Below are positions 23,291 to 33,943 of a stretch of DNA of 64,000 bases, piece after piece. The stretch is from Porogramme epimiltina (taxonomy: Eukaryota; Basidiomycota; Agaricomycetes; Polyporales; Polyporaceae), in contig FTLJ01000487.1 in NCBI GenBank assembly GCA_900155495.1, forward strand, positions 1-64,000. Reading direction: 5' to 3'. The notes below the pieces were generated by a model, which worked only from the letters and a program-made list of their open reading frames with translations, was not told where the DNA came from and ran no database searches. The translations under genes were made by a program, and so were the position numbers. Numbering within the stretch: position 1 is the stretch's first letter; every line of letters starts with the position of its first letter.

Positions 23291-23853
23291 TTGTTTCCGA
23301 CAGAGCATGGTGAGTAGTGAGCCTTGCTACTACGCTCGGCGTCCTTCCAGAAGCATCTACTCGCTGTGCAGCTAGACCTGCCGGCTAGTTGTTATTGTCT
23401 CCCGTCGTTCCCGCGTGACGTGGTGTTATTGTACTCATTATTGTTTTCGTTGTACTCTAGATCAAGAACAATTGCCGATGGACTTCGGAAGAGAGCCAGG
23501 CCCAGGAGCTGTCGCCTACGCCCACACATCCAAATGTCACTAAATACTACGTCGTTGTTATGATCCTGCTCCGAGAAGCCGATGTTGGGCACATACGACC
23601 CCCAATTTAGTTCGACGCGCCTCATTTATTCCCACCAAAGCTATTAGTTCGCTCTCCTCAACTCTCACCCGCCTTTACCTGTGCTCTCGCTGAGGTTGTC
23701 GTAAGTATGCTTCTCCCTTCTCTACCAATAGTATCAGTGCTCACACGTATGGTACGAAATGTAGGAACTACTACCCCCCGCGTTAACAAGTATATCGTCA
23801 GCTGTATTGCCTCGAGTTGAGGTCTTAGCTCGGCGCGCAAGTTCCACCTCGCG
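23291..23853. other. upstream region of family member m1
   Basis: No supported gene. It probably holds the promoters of the minus-strand AEDV copy 1 and of m1. A minus-strand frame at 23392-23625 may contain an upstream exon of the AEDV gene, but no splice link could be shown. Confidence 0.4.
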
Positions 23854-25426
23854 ATGAAAGTCACATATCCCGTGGAGCAGACGTATGTAGCTCTCCAGCT
23901 CGATACCATTGGCATGGTGCAACATTTGGGCGATCCTGTGGCTCTTGCCGAGGCCAGCGCGATGACACCGAAGAAATACCTTGTGTATATCTCAATGGTA
24001 AGTGCAATCTCCTCTCATTTCACCGGATATCCGTCTCAATCCATCTTACAGGCGGAAGGACTCCCTCTCCCACAAAGCCCGTGGTGTCAATACTTGGTCG
24101 ATCCTATCAGCACGTCACTCAGAGCTGAAGATAAGGAAGAGGGGTATACGCCAGATATGGTCATCCCCATCCTCCCCAACACTCATTACGCGAAGGGGCG
24201 TGCTCCTGTTCGTCCGCGGCCCTCGTTTCCCTTTCCCAACTGCTTCCACTGGATCGAATGCGAGTTGAACGTGCGCATTGCCCCCGTCGACCTCGCCACA
24301 GCATACGACTATTCCCACGCCACACGACTCAGCGCAAGACAGCAATTCGCCATAGTACGGAAGTTCACTCCAGACTATCGCCGCCTTGCCGAATACCACA
24401 AGGAGCGAGAGAACCTCTTCAATTCTGGTAACGGAGCTACTGACGGTACAGCGTTTCCGTCCGATGGTCAAAATGAAGGTTTAGACTTGCGACCGGATGC
24501 GTACGTAAATGGAAGTACGGCGTGCGGCGTGGACGGAATCACTCTGGCTCCCCTCAACCTCGAATGCGACATCGATGACTTTTTGGAGGAGGCACCATCA
24601 GAGGCATCGGAATTGGACCACTGGGGGGACATCGACCGCCTACGTCGCGAGCTCCTGGACGCACAGCTGGGTACCCACTGCGGTTCTCAGAACCGTAACA
24701 TTGTTCCGGAAAATCGGGCCACTCCGCGGGAGACGGAGGCAGTCGAAGACAACGCTCCTTCTGAAGATTTCCCTAGAGCTGCAGCCGGTTCGTTTACGTA
24801 CTCGTTCATGGATTCTGTGCTCTCCGTGGACATCTTCGGAGAGCGGTCTCGCGACGATCCGACCGTGCAAGTCGTCCCTCTAGTGCGCGTCTGGCTAGAG
24901 CTGGAAGAGCATCTAAAAGCGGACTCGATTCCGAGCCCCGAAGAGCTGTTTAAAGAAGTGGAGATGATGGAGATGTATGTGGACGGTTTTCCTTCTAATG
25001 GTTCGTCGTGGCCTAACTTACTTGCAGTATCGTCAACGCAGCGCTGGAGCGTCAGGCCGCAAAGGATGATTTCAACATACAAGCCCCCTCCGAGCGCGCC
25101 AGTTCTATTGTGGGAAGTGTGTTTACCCATGATAGGTCGAGTATGGATAGCGACGTTGGTGGCATAGCTTCTACGTGCCTGCCCAGCTCGGGAACGCCCG
25201 AGATCGGTTCCGTTGTCAGCGCATCTAGCAAAGCTGAGCCCCCTAGTGGTGTTCTTCGCCGTACGTTTACATATTCGAAGATATGATACGTGTCATTGAC
25301 TGTTTATTTTCAGTGTCTTGTTGGAATCCCCGGGCCATTTTCAAGAAATTGCGCTTTAAGACTACGCGATTCATTGAGAACATACGGCTCCCCTTACGTT
25401 TATCTTATCTCAACCATTGGCCCTGA
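23854..25426 (+). CDS. FPFxNCxHW family protein m1 (unrecognised family)
   Basis: Four exons, 23854-23997, 24052-24974, 25028-25260 and 25314-25426, give 470 residues with all junctions in frame (intron phases 0, 2, 1). The N-terminal module MKVTYPVEQTYVALQLD...KKYLVYISM is exon 1. Exon 2 carries the core PDMVIPILPNTHYAKGRAPV, then FPFPNCFHWIECEL, an acidic FLEEAPSEASELDHWGD segment, a FGERSRDDPTVQVVPLVRVW segment and LELEEHLKADSIPSPEELF. Exon 3 starts with IVNAALERQAAK; exon 4 is basic and ends in NHWP. No signal peptide or membrane helix is visible. The function is unknown to me. It belongs with m2, m4 and m5 (subfamily I) and more distantly m3, m6 and m7. Confidence 0.75.
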
Positions 25427-26521
25427 ATAATTTCGTCACAGTACTTCTCTGAGCTCATTGTTAGCACTGGCAACTAGTCGTTTATGAACTACGCTATTCC
25501 CCTATGACTCGTATCTATCACTATTCTGTATCCTCATGCTCGCATGAAATCTACTACTAGTCATCAATCTCTCCGTAGCTTCGCACGCGGTGAAATCTTC
25601 CATTCTTATCATTTATTCAACGCTCAACAAGTTCAGTGAGTACGTACTTCAGCACGTCTTTATAAGGAAAGAAGGCATAGGTTATGAGCGGTCATACTTA
25701 TAGTGGTTCTCGTACTTGGTTAAGCACAAGCATTGATGTCATCGCGCCGCCGGCCGGCTCATTGCCGGGCGACAGATATCAACAGACTGCAACTCTCGGA
25801 TGGTACGTCTTGTTTTAATACGGTCCGGAGCTTGTGGATCCCTTTAGTGGTGGTTTGATGTCGATGACACGCCACCTATGGCCAAAGTGCTCCGAAGGAT
25901 GACATGCGAATGAGGAACCAGCGAAAATGGGATCTAAATGAGTTGCTTAGGTAGGTCTTGGTAGAAATGCGGCCTATGTCATGCGTGTTGTCGTGCTTGG
26001 AATTGAGAGAAGAAACGATATGGGAGCTCACCAATGGAGTTCTCTACTATTAAGATATGCAAGAATATGTTATAGTACCCTCCAAATGTACAGTGCCACA
26101 TCTAATACACGACGTTCGATGTCGAGAGTGAAAATACGTAGACTATAGACATAATGATACACCGGCTTGCCTAGAAGCTAGACTAACACTGCTCCGTTCT
26201 TCCTCAAGCCTCACCCCTTAGTCACATGAATGACAACACTCATAGCTTGCTCCTACTAGAGTGACTTCGAAGTGATGCAGCGACCGACCCTGCGCGGAAT
26301 ATCGAAAACTTTCCCTTTTTCACCTTTGTATTCCCCTTTGTCGCAGCAAGATTATCACCATCCCTCCCATTTTTCTGTAGGCATGTCCCGATTGGTCACT
26401 TGCTCACAAGGAATTCTAGCGTGCACTTACCTGTGTATCCTTTATATTATTTCCAGATATCATTGACGGCGACGAAGACATTGGGGCGGTAGCATCGGTA
26501 GATTGGGACCCTATGTCCGGT
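25427..26521. other. intergenic region, AT-richer
   Basis: No gene supported. It contains the 3' flank of m1 and, from about 26236, sequence related to 22830 onward, the left part of the duplicated AEDV locus. Confidence 0.5.
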
Positions 26522-26938
26522 TTACACGAATGTTTCTAGTGATATTGACCCTTGAGCTCGCAGAGCAGCAGTGCAGCACATAGGTACTTGCCGATGAAAG
26601 GCTTGCACGAGACAATGCACTGACTGGCTTGGAACGAAGGACACCACTTGACGTCCTCGGCATAGTGAGAGACTGGAGAGAGCCGGCGTCCACGGACTCT
26701 CTGTGTGAGACAAATGATATGTAGGAACGCCTCGTGCAGGCATCCTGGTGCCCAAGTCCATTCTTGGAGAAGTAGTTAGGACAGTGATATAAATACGGGC
26801 CGACGTGCTCACCGAGACTTCGACTTGCCGAATTATTGGACTCCCCGGTTGGCCATTTTCTTCTCCCGTAGACTCAGGAACACTATAAAGTCGAGAATGT
26901 CGTGTAGTACCGCTTATATTAAAACTCATAGTAACCAT
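26522..26938 (-). pseudogene. AEDV copy 2, possibly decayed
   Basis: Counterpart of the 23037-23290 segment. In the frame ending near 26522 the minus strand reads HIICLTQRVRGRRLS, PVSHYAEDVKW, then a Cys-rich tail. Further upstream an open frame in a different phase reaches 26938. I cannot connect these by a clear intron, so this may be a real two-exon gene or a relic. Nothing in it identifies a function. Confidence 0.3.
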
Positions 26939-27157
26939 GCTGGCTCCGCGATGGGCAGGTTCAGTTGCTTCGCCGAAACTGCAGTAGCTCTGGCGTGTGG
27001 ATCGTGACTTGGTATGAGATTAGAACATGTTTCTAGGCATTCTAGATATTGGGAAGACGCACTTCGTATTCTTGTAAAGTCATTTGTTTAGTTTCGATTT
27101 TCTCTCTAAAACGCTGCGGAAGTGAGTTGATCAACACATATAGTGAACTTAATAAGC

Positions 27158-27874
27158 TCAAGAGCTTACTTGATACTGGTTTTGCACGTCACCGAACAGC
27201 GACTTATCACTGTGGAAGGCGACAGACCATTTTTGCGCTTGACGAGAACCCCAGTCCAAGATCATTGAGCTACATTCCTCGGATATCCTGTGGTGGTGTC
27301 CAGTGACTGGCACGCCGGGGGAAGCCACCCCAGACGAGCTACGTTTGTCTCCCCATCTGCCGAGAGGGGCGCTCTTAGATATGTAATCAATGCTCAGCAC
27401 CCAGACATTTTCGGCTCGCCACTCCGGGATGGTATGTATGTGAGGTTCGTCATTGTTGAGATCCTTGATGCGAACATGAGGGGATACTGGGATCACGAAT
27501 GACTTGAGGAAGGATGGAAAATGCTGTATGTCTGAAGTGCCGTTGTACGCAGCCATGAGGAAAACTCCAGGACCTTGGGTGGGGCGTCTATGTGTTTTCC
27601 TTGTGGACGCGGTACGATAGCTCCTCGAAAGTATGGCCGGCCTTCCCCCTCTCCCTTCATACTGTGCTTTGTACATGCTCCTGTCTCCTAGTGAGATAGA
27701 CGACCCAGGAGAAGGTACGGGCATCCGCCCCTTCTCGAATGTCTCGAAGAGCTGATATATCGGAGCATGCGGAGAATCAACGATCCTGATGATCTCGTTC
27801 GCCTGGAGGAGATCAGAAGAGGGATAGTAAGGGGTAGAGAGAGGCGAGGTACAAAGCGCACAGTTGGGTGCCAT
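27158..27874 (-). CDS. RP-x-VL / VFL motif protein z1 (unrecognised family)
   Basis: Single open frame of 238 codons starting MAPNCALCTSPLST. The central part has GRGGRPAIL, then GPGVFLMAAYNGT, then FPSFLKSFVIPVSPH and a His/Trp segment HTIPEW before VLSID. The protein at 61317-62135 has the same order: RGTIRPCVVL, TVFLCGTFGG, LPYLYRHFASAI, and PPWHCHNAVLL. I take them as members of one family that I do not recognise; the RP-x-hydrophobic motif followed by a beta-strand-like VFL block suggests a small beta-rich domain, but that is a guess. It is transcribed away from m2 with 489 bp between the two starts. A 3' intron cannot be excluded. Confidence 0.55.
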   Translation of the reverse strand: MAPNCALCTSPLSTPYYPSSDLLQANEIIRIVDSPHAPIYQLFETFEKGRMPVPSPGSSISLGDRSMYKAQYEGRGGRPAILSRSYRTASTRKTHRRPTQGPGVFLMAAYNGTSDIQHFPSFLKSFVIPVSPHVRIKDLNNDEPHIHTIPEWRAENVWVLSIDYISKSAPLGRWGDKRSSSGVASPGVPVTGHHHRISEECSSMILDWGSRQAQKWSVAFHSDKSLFGDVQNQYQVSS

Positions 27875-28363
27875 GATGGTGATGGACAGTAGAAGACGAT
27901 AGGCAGGGTGCGTGGAAAGTGTTGGATCGACGGGATTGAATGCTGGCTACTAGGACCCTCCGTCCCTTCCTTGTATAAATATCCGGGCAGAGGCACGTCT
28001 CCACTTTGCATGATGTACCTGAAAGCGCTTATGGATACTCTTGTTCACATCAAAAGAACAAGAGAGTGCAAGCGACCTTCACAACCTTCAGAAAGCACCC
28101 GAGAACATTGCCGTAACTAATTCCCAGGCACGCCCACGCGACCAAGCACAACCAAATACGTCGTCCGTTGTCATCGGGTCCGGTTGCCGACAATTGCCGA
28201 CACCAAGTTGATGCGACACCACTGTCATTCCAATCCAAACATTCCCTCTTCTCATCCTCAGTAACACCCCCTTCCCCTTCTTCAAACTCTCGCCCATATC
28301 ATTCTGTCACAGTAGGCAAGCCATCTTCTACCGGGCCCACCTAGACCACTGTCTACCCCAAGA
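27875..28363. promoter_or_regulatory. shared divergent promoter region of z1 and m2
   Basis: 489 bp between two outward-facing start codons. A tataaata element at 27974-27981, read on the minus strand as TATTTATA, lies 100 bp before the z1 start. No clear TATA box was seen close to m2. Confidence 0.45.
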
Positions 28364-29910
28364 ATGAAGCTGTCATACCCCGTACAGCAAACATATGTTG
28401 TCCTGCAGCTCGATCCCGTGGCAATGGTTCAGCATCTGAATGACCCTGCGGCTTTGGAGGAGGCTCGCTCGATGACACCGAAGAAATATCTGGTATACAT
28501 TTCAATGGTATGCACTTTGTTTATCTCTCCTCGCTATTCTGTCTCTCAACAATGTCGCGTGGTAGGCTGAAGACTTTCCCTCTCTTCAAAGTTCATGGTG
28601 TCGCTACTCCGTTTCTCCCATTGGCGCGTTGCTGCGAGCTGAGGACAAAGAAGAGGGATATACACCAGACATGGTCATCCCTATCCTCCCCAATACCCAT
28701 TACGCGAAGGGGCGTGCGCCTGTCCGCCCGCGACCCTCCTTCCCATTTCCGAACTGCTTCCACTGGATCGAATGCGAATTGACCGTGCGCATTGCATGCC
28801 TAACCGCCGGTGCCGCCTATGACTACTCTCACGCAATCAGACTCAGCGCAAGACAACAGGTCGCGATGGAGCGAAAGTTTAACCCAGACTACCTCCGTCT
28901 TGAGGAATATCGCCACAAGCACGAGGTACTCAGAGAGAAGGAAGGCACCATCTCTGACGCCGTGGATTCTCAGCCATCACTGCTCATTGGTGAAGGGGGA
29001 GAGTCCGACTTACTTCAACATCCCCACAACGTAGATGACATTTGCGTTGCTCCCCTCGACCCCGACTGCAACGTTGATGATTTTTTGGAGGAGGCTCCCT
29101 CAGAAGCGCCTGGTTTGGACGACTGGGGAGATCTGGACCAATTACGCAGCGATTTTATGAAGTCCCAGTCAGCTCCCAATGACCCCGTCGCCCTTGCGGA
29201 AGCTTCAAACCCCTCCGAGAAGACGCACGCTGCCGATCTCACCCGTGTAGGAGATACTCTTGAATCCGTGGAACCACCGTCGGTCACCTCATCGCTTCGG
29301 GATTTTGTCCTCGGCGCGGACCTTTTCGGAGAACAAGCTCACAAGGATCCCACCATCCACACGGTTCCTCTGGTGCGCGTTTGGCTGGAGTTGGAGGAAC
29401 ACCTCACGGCAGAGACAATTCCAAGCCCTGAGGAACTATTTGCTGAGGTGGATGCGATTGAGATGTGAGCGCGCTCTTTGCCTCTCTTCATGTCTCCACA
29501 GTCTGACGTAGTAGCAGTATCGTGAATGAGGCATTGGAGCGCCAGGCTGCTAAGGGTGGTGTCGGCGTGAATATACCCCACGAACATGCTGGTTCCGTCG
29601 TGGGGAGTGTGTTCACTCACGATGATTCCGTTATGGATAGCGACGTTGGTCGGTTTCCTGATGCTGACGAGCGAAGCTCAGAAAAGGGCTCCGGTCTCGT
29701 TCGGGGCAACTCTGATGACGCTGAGCCGTCCGGCAGTATTCCGCGGGGTGCGTTCCTTCAAGTTCCCTGTCGTCACAGGCGCGTTATTGATAGTTCAATC
29801 TAGTGTCTCGTAGGCATGCCGTGTTGGAGAAGATACGTTCGAAGACTATGCGGTTCATTCAGCGTGCACGATTTGCTATGTGCTTGCCGTACATCAATCA
29901 CTGGCCTTGA
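28364..29910 (+). CDS. FPFxNCxHW family protein m2
   Basis: Four exons, 28364-28507, 28566-29464, 29518-29747 and 29804-29910, give 459 residues; intron phases 0, 2 and 1 are identical to m1. Exon 1 is MKLSYPVQQTYVVLQLD...KKYLVYISM. The core reads GYTPDMVIPILPNTHYAKGR, then FPFPNCFHWIECELTVRIA, then YDYSHAIRLSARQQ, FLEEAPSEAPGLDDWGD and the C-terminal VPLVRVWLELEEHLTAETIP followed by SPEELF. Exon 3 starts IVNEALERQAAK and exon 4 reads EKIRSKTMRFIQRARFAM before ending NHWP. The last acceptor was chosen (tctag at 29801) because it restores the exon 4 frame seen in m1. Cytoplasmic or nuclear, no targeting signal seen; function unknown. Confidence 0.78.
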
Positions 29911-31139
29911 ATTGTCCCATCGAGACACTTACACACTTCAAATGCCCCCCTACACTCGTTTTTACACCACATTCGTATGGTCTGTCTGCGATGGTTATGT
30001 ATACCCGTATTCCTGTGCAATATATCAGTAGTCATCAGCTCGTCCACATGGGGGCCCACGGAACGACGAGACGGTTTGGTGGAGAATTGCAAGGTCTCGG
30101 CTGTGCTAAGCTTCTTTGTATACGCAAGATCAAGTTCTAGCTCAGCGCCCATGTCACAGAAGCGCGACGAGCCCTTGTTTCCCCATCAGCATTATTCACG
30201 GGACTATAGAACAATAACAACGTCTACCTGGATTGGTGCTCGCTGTCTGCCACCCTAGTGAGGGCGCTGCAGTCGCAGTTCGCTCCAGTCCTAGCTCGAC
30301 CGCCGACTACAATTGGCACCACACCCCTTATCGCTTTCGAAATTTTGAAAAGGGGACGTCCTGGATTGAACACATCAGAAGCACCTAGGCGAAGATAATG
30401 CACACTGTTTGCTAGCACCTATCTGAGTCGTAGTTGTTCTAATGACGAAGGGTCTCAGAGCTCATATTAGCCGGTGAACATCACTATTGTAATGCCGTCA
30501 TTGGCGTAATGTCAATGACGCAGAGATGGACTCGCGGGTAGGACACTAGTCATAGGCTGAGCCGAATGGAGCGCCGAGTCCGCCCTCGCACCCCATGTTC
30601 GCAAACGAAGAGCTTCGCTGGGCGCACACTTCTGCAGTGGGAGGTCAGGAACATCCCACGGGATAAAGGCTGACGAGCACGGCTTCGCACGTACTATTGT
30701 CTTCCCTAATCTCACAGAAGTTTCGCTCCGAATAGGCGACGTTGCGAGGGCGTCCCACACAGGGGCTTGCGCCACTACCAAGGTCGCAGGTTGTCGTCTT
30801 CGACGCATAAGAATACACGACGAAGCAAGGTGCCGAGTCGTCGTGAGTGTTGCGTAACACCATTAGGTGGGTCACACGTGTCGGCAAGAAACCCTTTTGT
30901 AATGCATGTGTACGCAGCCGAAACGGCCTCAGTCAGGTTGACGGGTCTGCGAGCGTTCATCGTTCCTCGTTGCGATAGAAGACGGAGCTCGAGATCATTC
31001 TCGTCGAGATTCGCAATATATTGATCCTCGAGCACGATAAGGGTGTCCTGTACGAGCGAGGTGGGGGTACATGCTTATCGAAGCATGAAGTCGGGGAACG
31101 GGATAGAATACAGGAACGCACGACGGGTCCAAACACAAG
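29911..31139. other. intergenic region with an unassigned minus-strand frame pair
   Basis: The 3' flank of m2 is similar to that of m5 (both contain a tgtgcaatata segment). On the minus strand, 31035-30775 reads LEDQYIANLDENDLELRLLS and then 30887-30645 in another frame reads CVGRPRNVAYSERNFCEI. These may be exons of one gene but no acceptable intron links them. Confidence 0.35.
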
Positions 31140-32354
31140 TCAACCGTCAAACATGGTCCCGTCCATCCGTACACCTAGGTTCTGTTTGATATCCATCCCA
31201 AGTAGCTTCATTTTACCCGCCTGTCCAGGACGCCAGGATGTCAACACCGATCGAGGGTTATGACGTGGCAGTGGAGACGCACCTGTATTCGCTCGCTTTG
31301 CACCTTGCGCAGCTCCATGAGCTGCTCCTTGCTCATATAAGTGTCGTGTTCAACAGCGCGACGCTTATGAGTGCTCTCCAGGGCTTTGAGGTCGGCATTG
31401 GGATCGTAGGAGTCGTCCGCAGGAGGAACGTATTCGCCGGCGCGCATGGCGGACATACGGCGCTCATACTCTTCCATATGGTAGAATTTTTCGTGGGGTA
31501 GCGTTGCTGGGAAGGGGCGAAGAGGGAAGTTCAACCCGCCAGTTCTCTTGGAGGAACACAGAATATGGAGGGAAGGAGGGAGCGGCAAGACGCGGAGCAC
31601 ATACCTGTGTTGTAATCCTCCACGAAGCGAGCGAACTCTTTCTTGGTCTGCTCCTTCGAAACAGTCTCCGGGTTAATCTTACGCTCTTCGACTAGCCACG
31701 CACGGAACTCTTGTTCCTTGTTGTACATACTGAATACGAGATTAGGAGAGACAGAGCTATAGTGTTGAGAACGGGACGTACTCAGTCTCGTTAATGAGGC
31801 CATACTTGCCCCACTGGTGGTGTCCAACGGCGCCGCTCTTATGCTTCTGCACACCAATGAGCTAGAAATGTGACACTGAGATGACAATCTCATACCTTCT
31901 TGTCCTTCTTGTCCTTCTTGCTTTTCTTCTTCCTGTCTCGACTCCTGCTTCTGCTTCGTCTCTTCTTGTGCTTGTCCTTCTTCTTATGCCGCCTGTGGTC
32001 GGAGGAGCTCGAAGAAGAGCTAGAAGGAGACCTTGACCTCTTCCGCCTGTCGTGTGAACGCGAGCGATCCCGCCGCTTACTCCTGTCGCTGTCCCTCGAG
32101 CGGGAGCGCGGCCGCCGCCGGTCAGACCCCTTCTCTTTCATCCGCTCCAAACCACCGTCCCGCTCCCGCCTCCCTGACCGAGATGTTGACCGTGAGGGCG
32201 AGCGCCGTCGCCGCGGACTGCGCGAACGTCGTTGTGGGCTTCTTGAGCGCGAGCGGCCATGGCGCCGCGAGCCGTGGTCAGGGGAGCGTGACCGGTGGCG
32301 GTCGCGGTCGTCGCGTCTTGATCTACCGTGCTCTCTTGACGAGGATGCTTCCAT
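31140..32354 (-). CDS. SR-rich nuclear protein, style cell-cycle inhibitor 1 (SCI1)-like
   Basis: Five exons on the minus strand, 32354-31896, 31861-31782, 31729-31605, 31506-31283 and 31220-31140, give 322 residues, all gt-ag and in frame. Exon 1 (about 153 residues) is almost entirely Arg/Ser and Lys/Arg/Asp repeats like an RS domain and nuclear localisation region. After it comes a conserved domain: GAVGHHQWGKYGLINETD, MYNKEQEFRAWLVEER, EFARFVEDYNTATLPHEKF and YHMEEYERRM. This order matches plant SCI1 proteins and their animal and fungal relatives, which are nuclear and linked to the splicing machinery. The C-terminus QAGKMKLLGMDIKQNLG closes the protein. The family assignment rests on recall of the conserved block; the exon model is well supported by frame continuity. 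Confidence 0.85.
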
Positions 32355-33203
32355 GGTGTGTCGTGGATTCAGGGATACGTAGACCGAGGAAGTGCGAAAA
32401 GACCAGGGGGGCCTCAAGACGCCTAGGACCACGAGTCCCAGGGTGGTGGTGAAGGAAGACGACGGGCGCTTCCGTTGCCCCCGTCGCTTGTTCTCCTACC
32501 GCCGCGTTGATTGACTTCTTGACTTGTGTGTTGACAGCATGCCTTCATATATCTCTATCATTCGCTCAACAAGGCATAGAATATAGGCTTACTGACTCGA
32601 TGTGATGCCCATTAACTGCCCCACATCGCCTAGCCTGCGCCAAGACGTTCACAGCACGTTACACCAATGACACTGGCACGCATGCTGTGACGAGGTACGC
32701 CACTACCGTCCGCGACATTCAGCAGTATTCGTATGGTTTGACCAAATTTACACGAATATATCCATAGTGGTTGACACTACCCAAAAACTAGCTGGAAAAG
32801 GGCCGGTCTCACTTCAGGGGGACCTCGACGCAAACCGAGGGTAGCCGCAAAGCCGGCCGAACTCCTTCCAGACCTCTCCTGCAATAGACTGGACATCTCG
32901 GCACTTGCAGCGACCCTTCTAACCAGAACACCAGCTTATCCCTTCCGGGTCTAATGGAACGCTGCAATTCCCCATAAGCTCCCTTAGCTTGTGAAGTTTT
33001 CGAAAACGCAAGGCACGAACAGACTCCAGAGCACCGTGGCAAGCCATATGGGGGTGTACGACAGACACGCAGCGCTTGTAGAGCCTTCCCGGCTAATGTG
33101 GTCTGCGATTTCGGTCGCCCTTGACGCTCATGTAATGCTTCCTCGAAAGGTACCTCGCGCCTCTCCTACACGTCATCGCGTATATAAACCGCCAAGTGCG
33201 ACG
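32355..33203. other. intergenic region between divergent genes
   Basis: Separates the SCI1-like gene (minus) from the plus-strand gene at 33204. A gtatataaacc TATA box lies at 33179-33189, only about 20 bp before the 33204 start codon. No gene supported. Confidence 0.55.
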
Positions 33204-33943
33204 ATGGCCTGCCAGCACCTGCCCAGCAGCTACCAGCGCAGCATCACTCCAGACGGCATGCTTCTCTCCCACATCTCTATCTTCTCCACGCTTTCGGCCG
33301 CGTTCTCCACCGCGGTCGCCCAGCTCACCCCTGGCGTTGTGCCTCAGTTTGAGACCCTCTTCGTCGCGACGCTCCTTTTCAGGGGCGAGAACGACGTGCT
33401 CGAGGGCCCGTTCGGCACCCGCATCCACGCTCCGATCACTGGGTGAGTGTCACCCCTCGTAACCCATGTTATTTCGCGCAAATCGCTGATTTGTAGCTCT
33501 TCCCCCAATGCCAGTGGGAGCCTCTTGGACACGGAGGGAAATCTAGTAGGCATGTTCTACCCCGGTTTCGACACGGGCATCGTCTCCGCAAGCGGGATCT
33601 TCTTCCCAGATGCTATACTACCTTTCATGTGGACGGCGGACCAGAAGAACGCGTACCTGCACGTCACTGGCGTCGGGTGAGTGGTGCAAGTGCACTGTCC
33701 TGCTGGCCGTCAATGCTCACTTTCTATGGCATTAGAAATCTCTTCAACACATCATTGCTATACGCGTACGTTGTCACCTTCACCGTTTCATCTGCGGACG
33801 CTGACGAGGCGCGGCTGCACAGGCACTTGGAGACAGACTCAGAGGCGCACGAATCGTTGAACAGTCGTTTCCTCTTAGCGAATATCTCGTTCGTAGGCGA
33901 ACAGCCGACCAACCCTACCTTCACCATATACGGCGCGGTCTAA
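33204..33943 (+). CDS. hypothetical protein, 208 residues
   Basis: Three exons, 33204-33442, 33497-33676 and 33736-33943, with introns of 54 and 59 nt and all junctions in frame. The start follows a strong TATA box. The product begins MACQHLPSSYQRSITPDGML and contains FGTRIHAPITG, NLVGMFYPGFDTGIVSASG, NAYLHVTGVGNLFNTSLLYA and a C-terminal ANISFVGEQPTNPTFTIYG. The pattern of alternating hydrophobic residues suggests a beta-rich fold. No signal peptide, catalytic motif or known domain is visible and I do not recognise the family. The regular introns and codon use argue for a real gene. Confidence 0.7.

Noticed and set aside
31900..32382. Plus-strand frame of 160 codons, Leu/Arg-rich
   Set aside because: Complement of the RS-rich exon of the SCI1-like gene.
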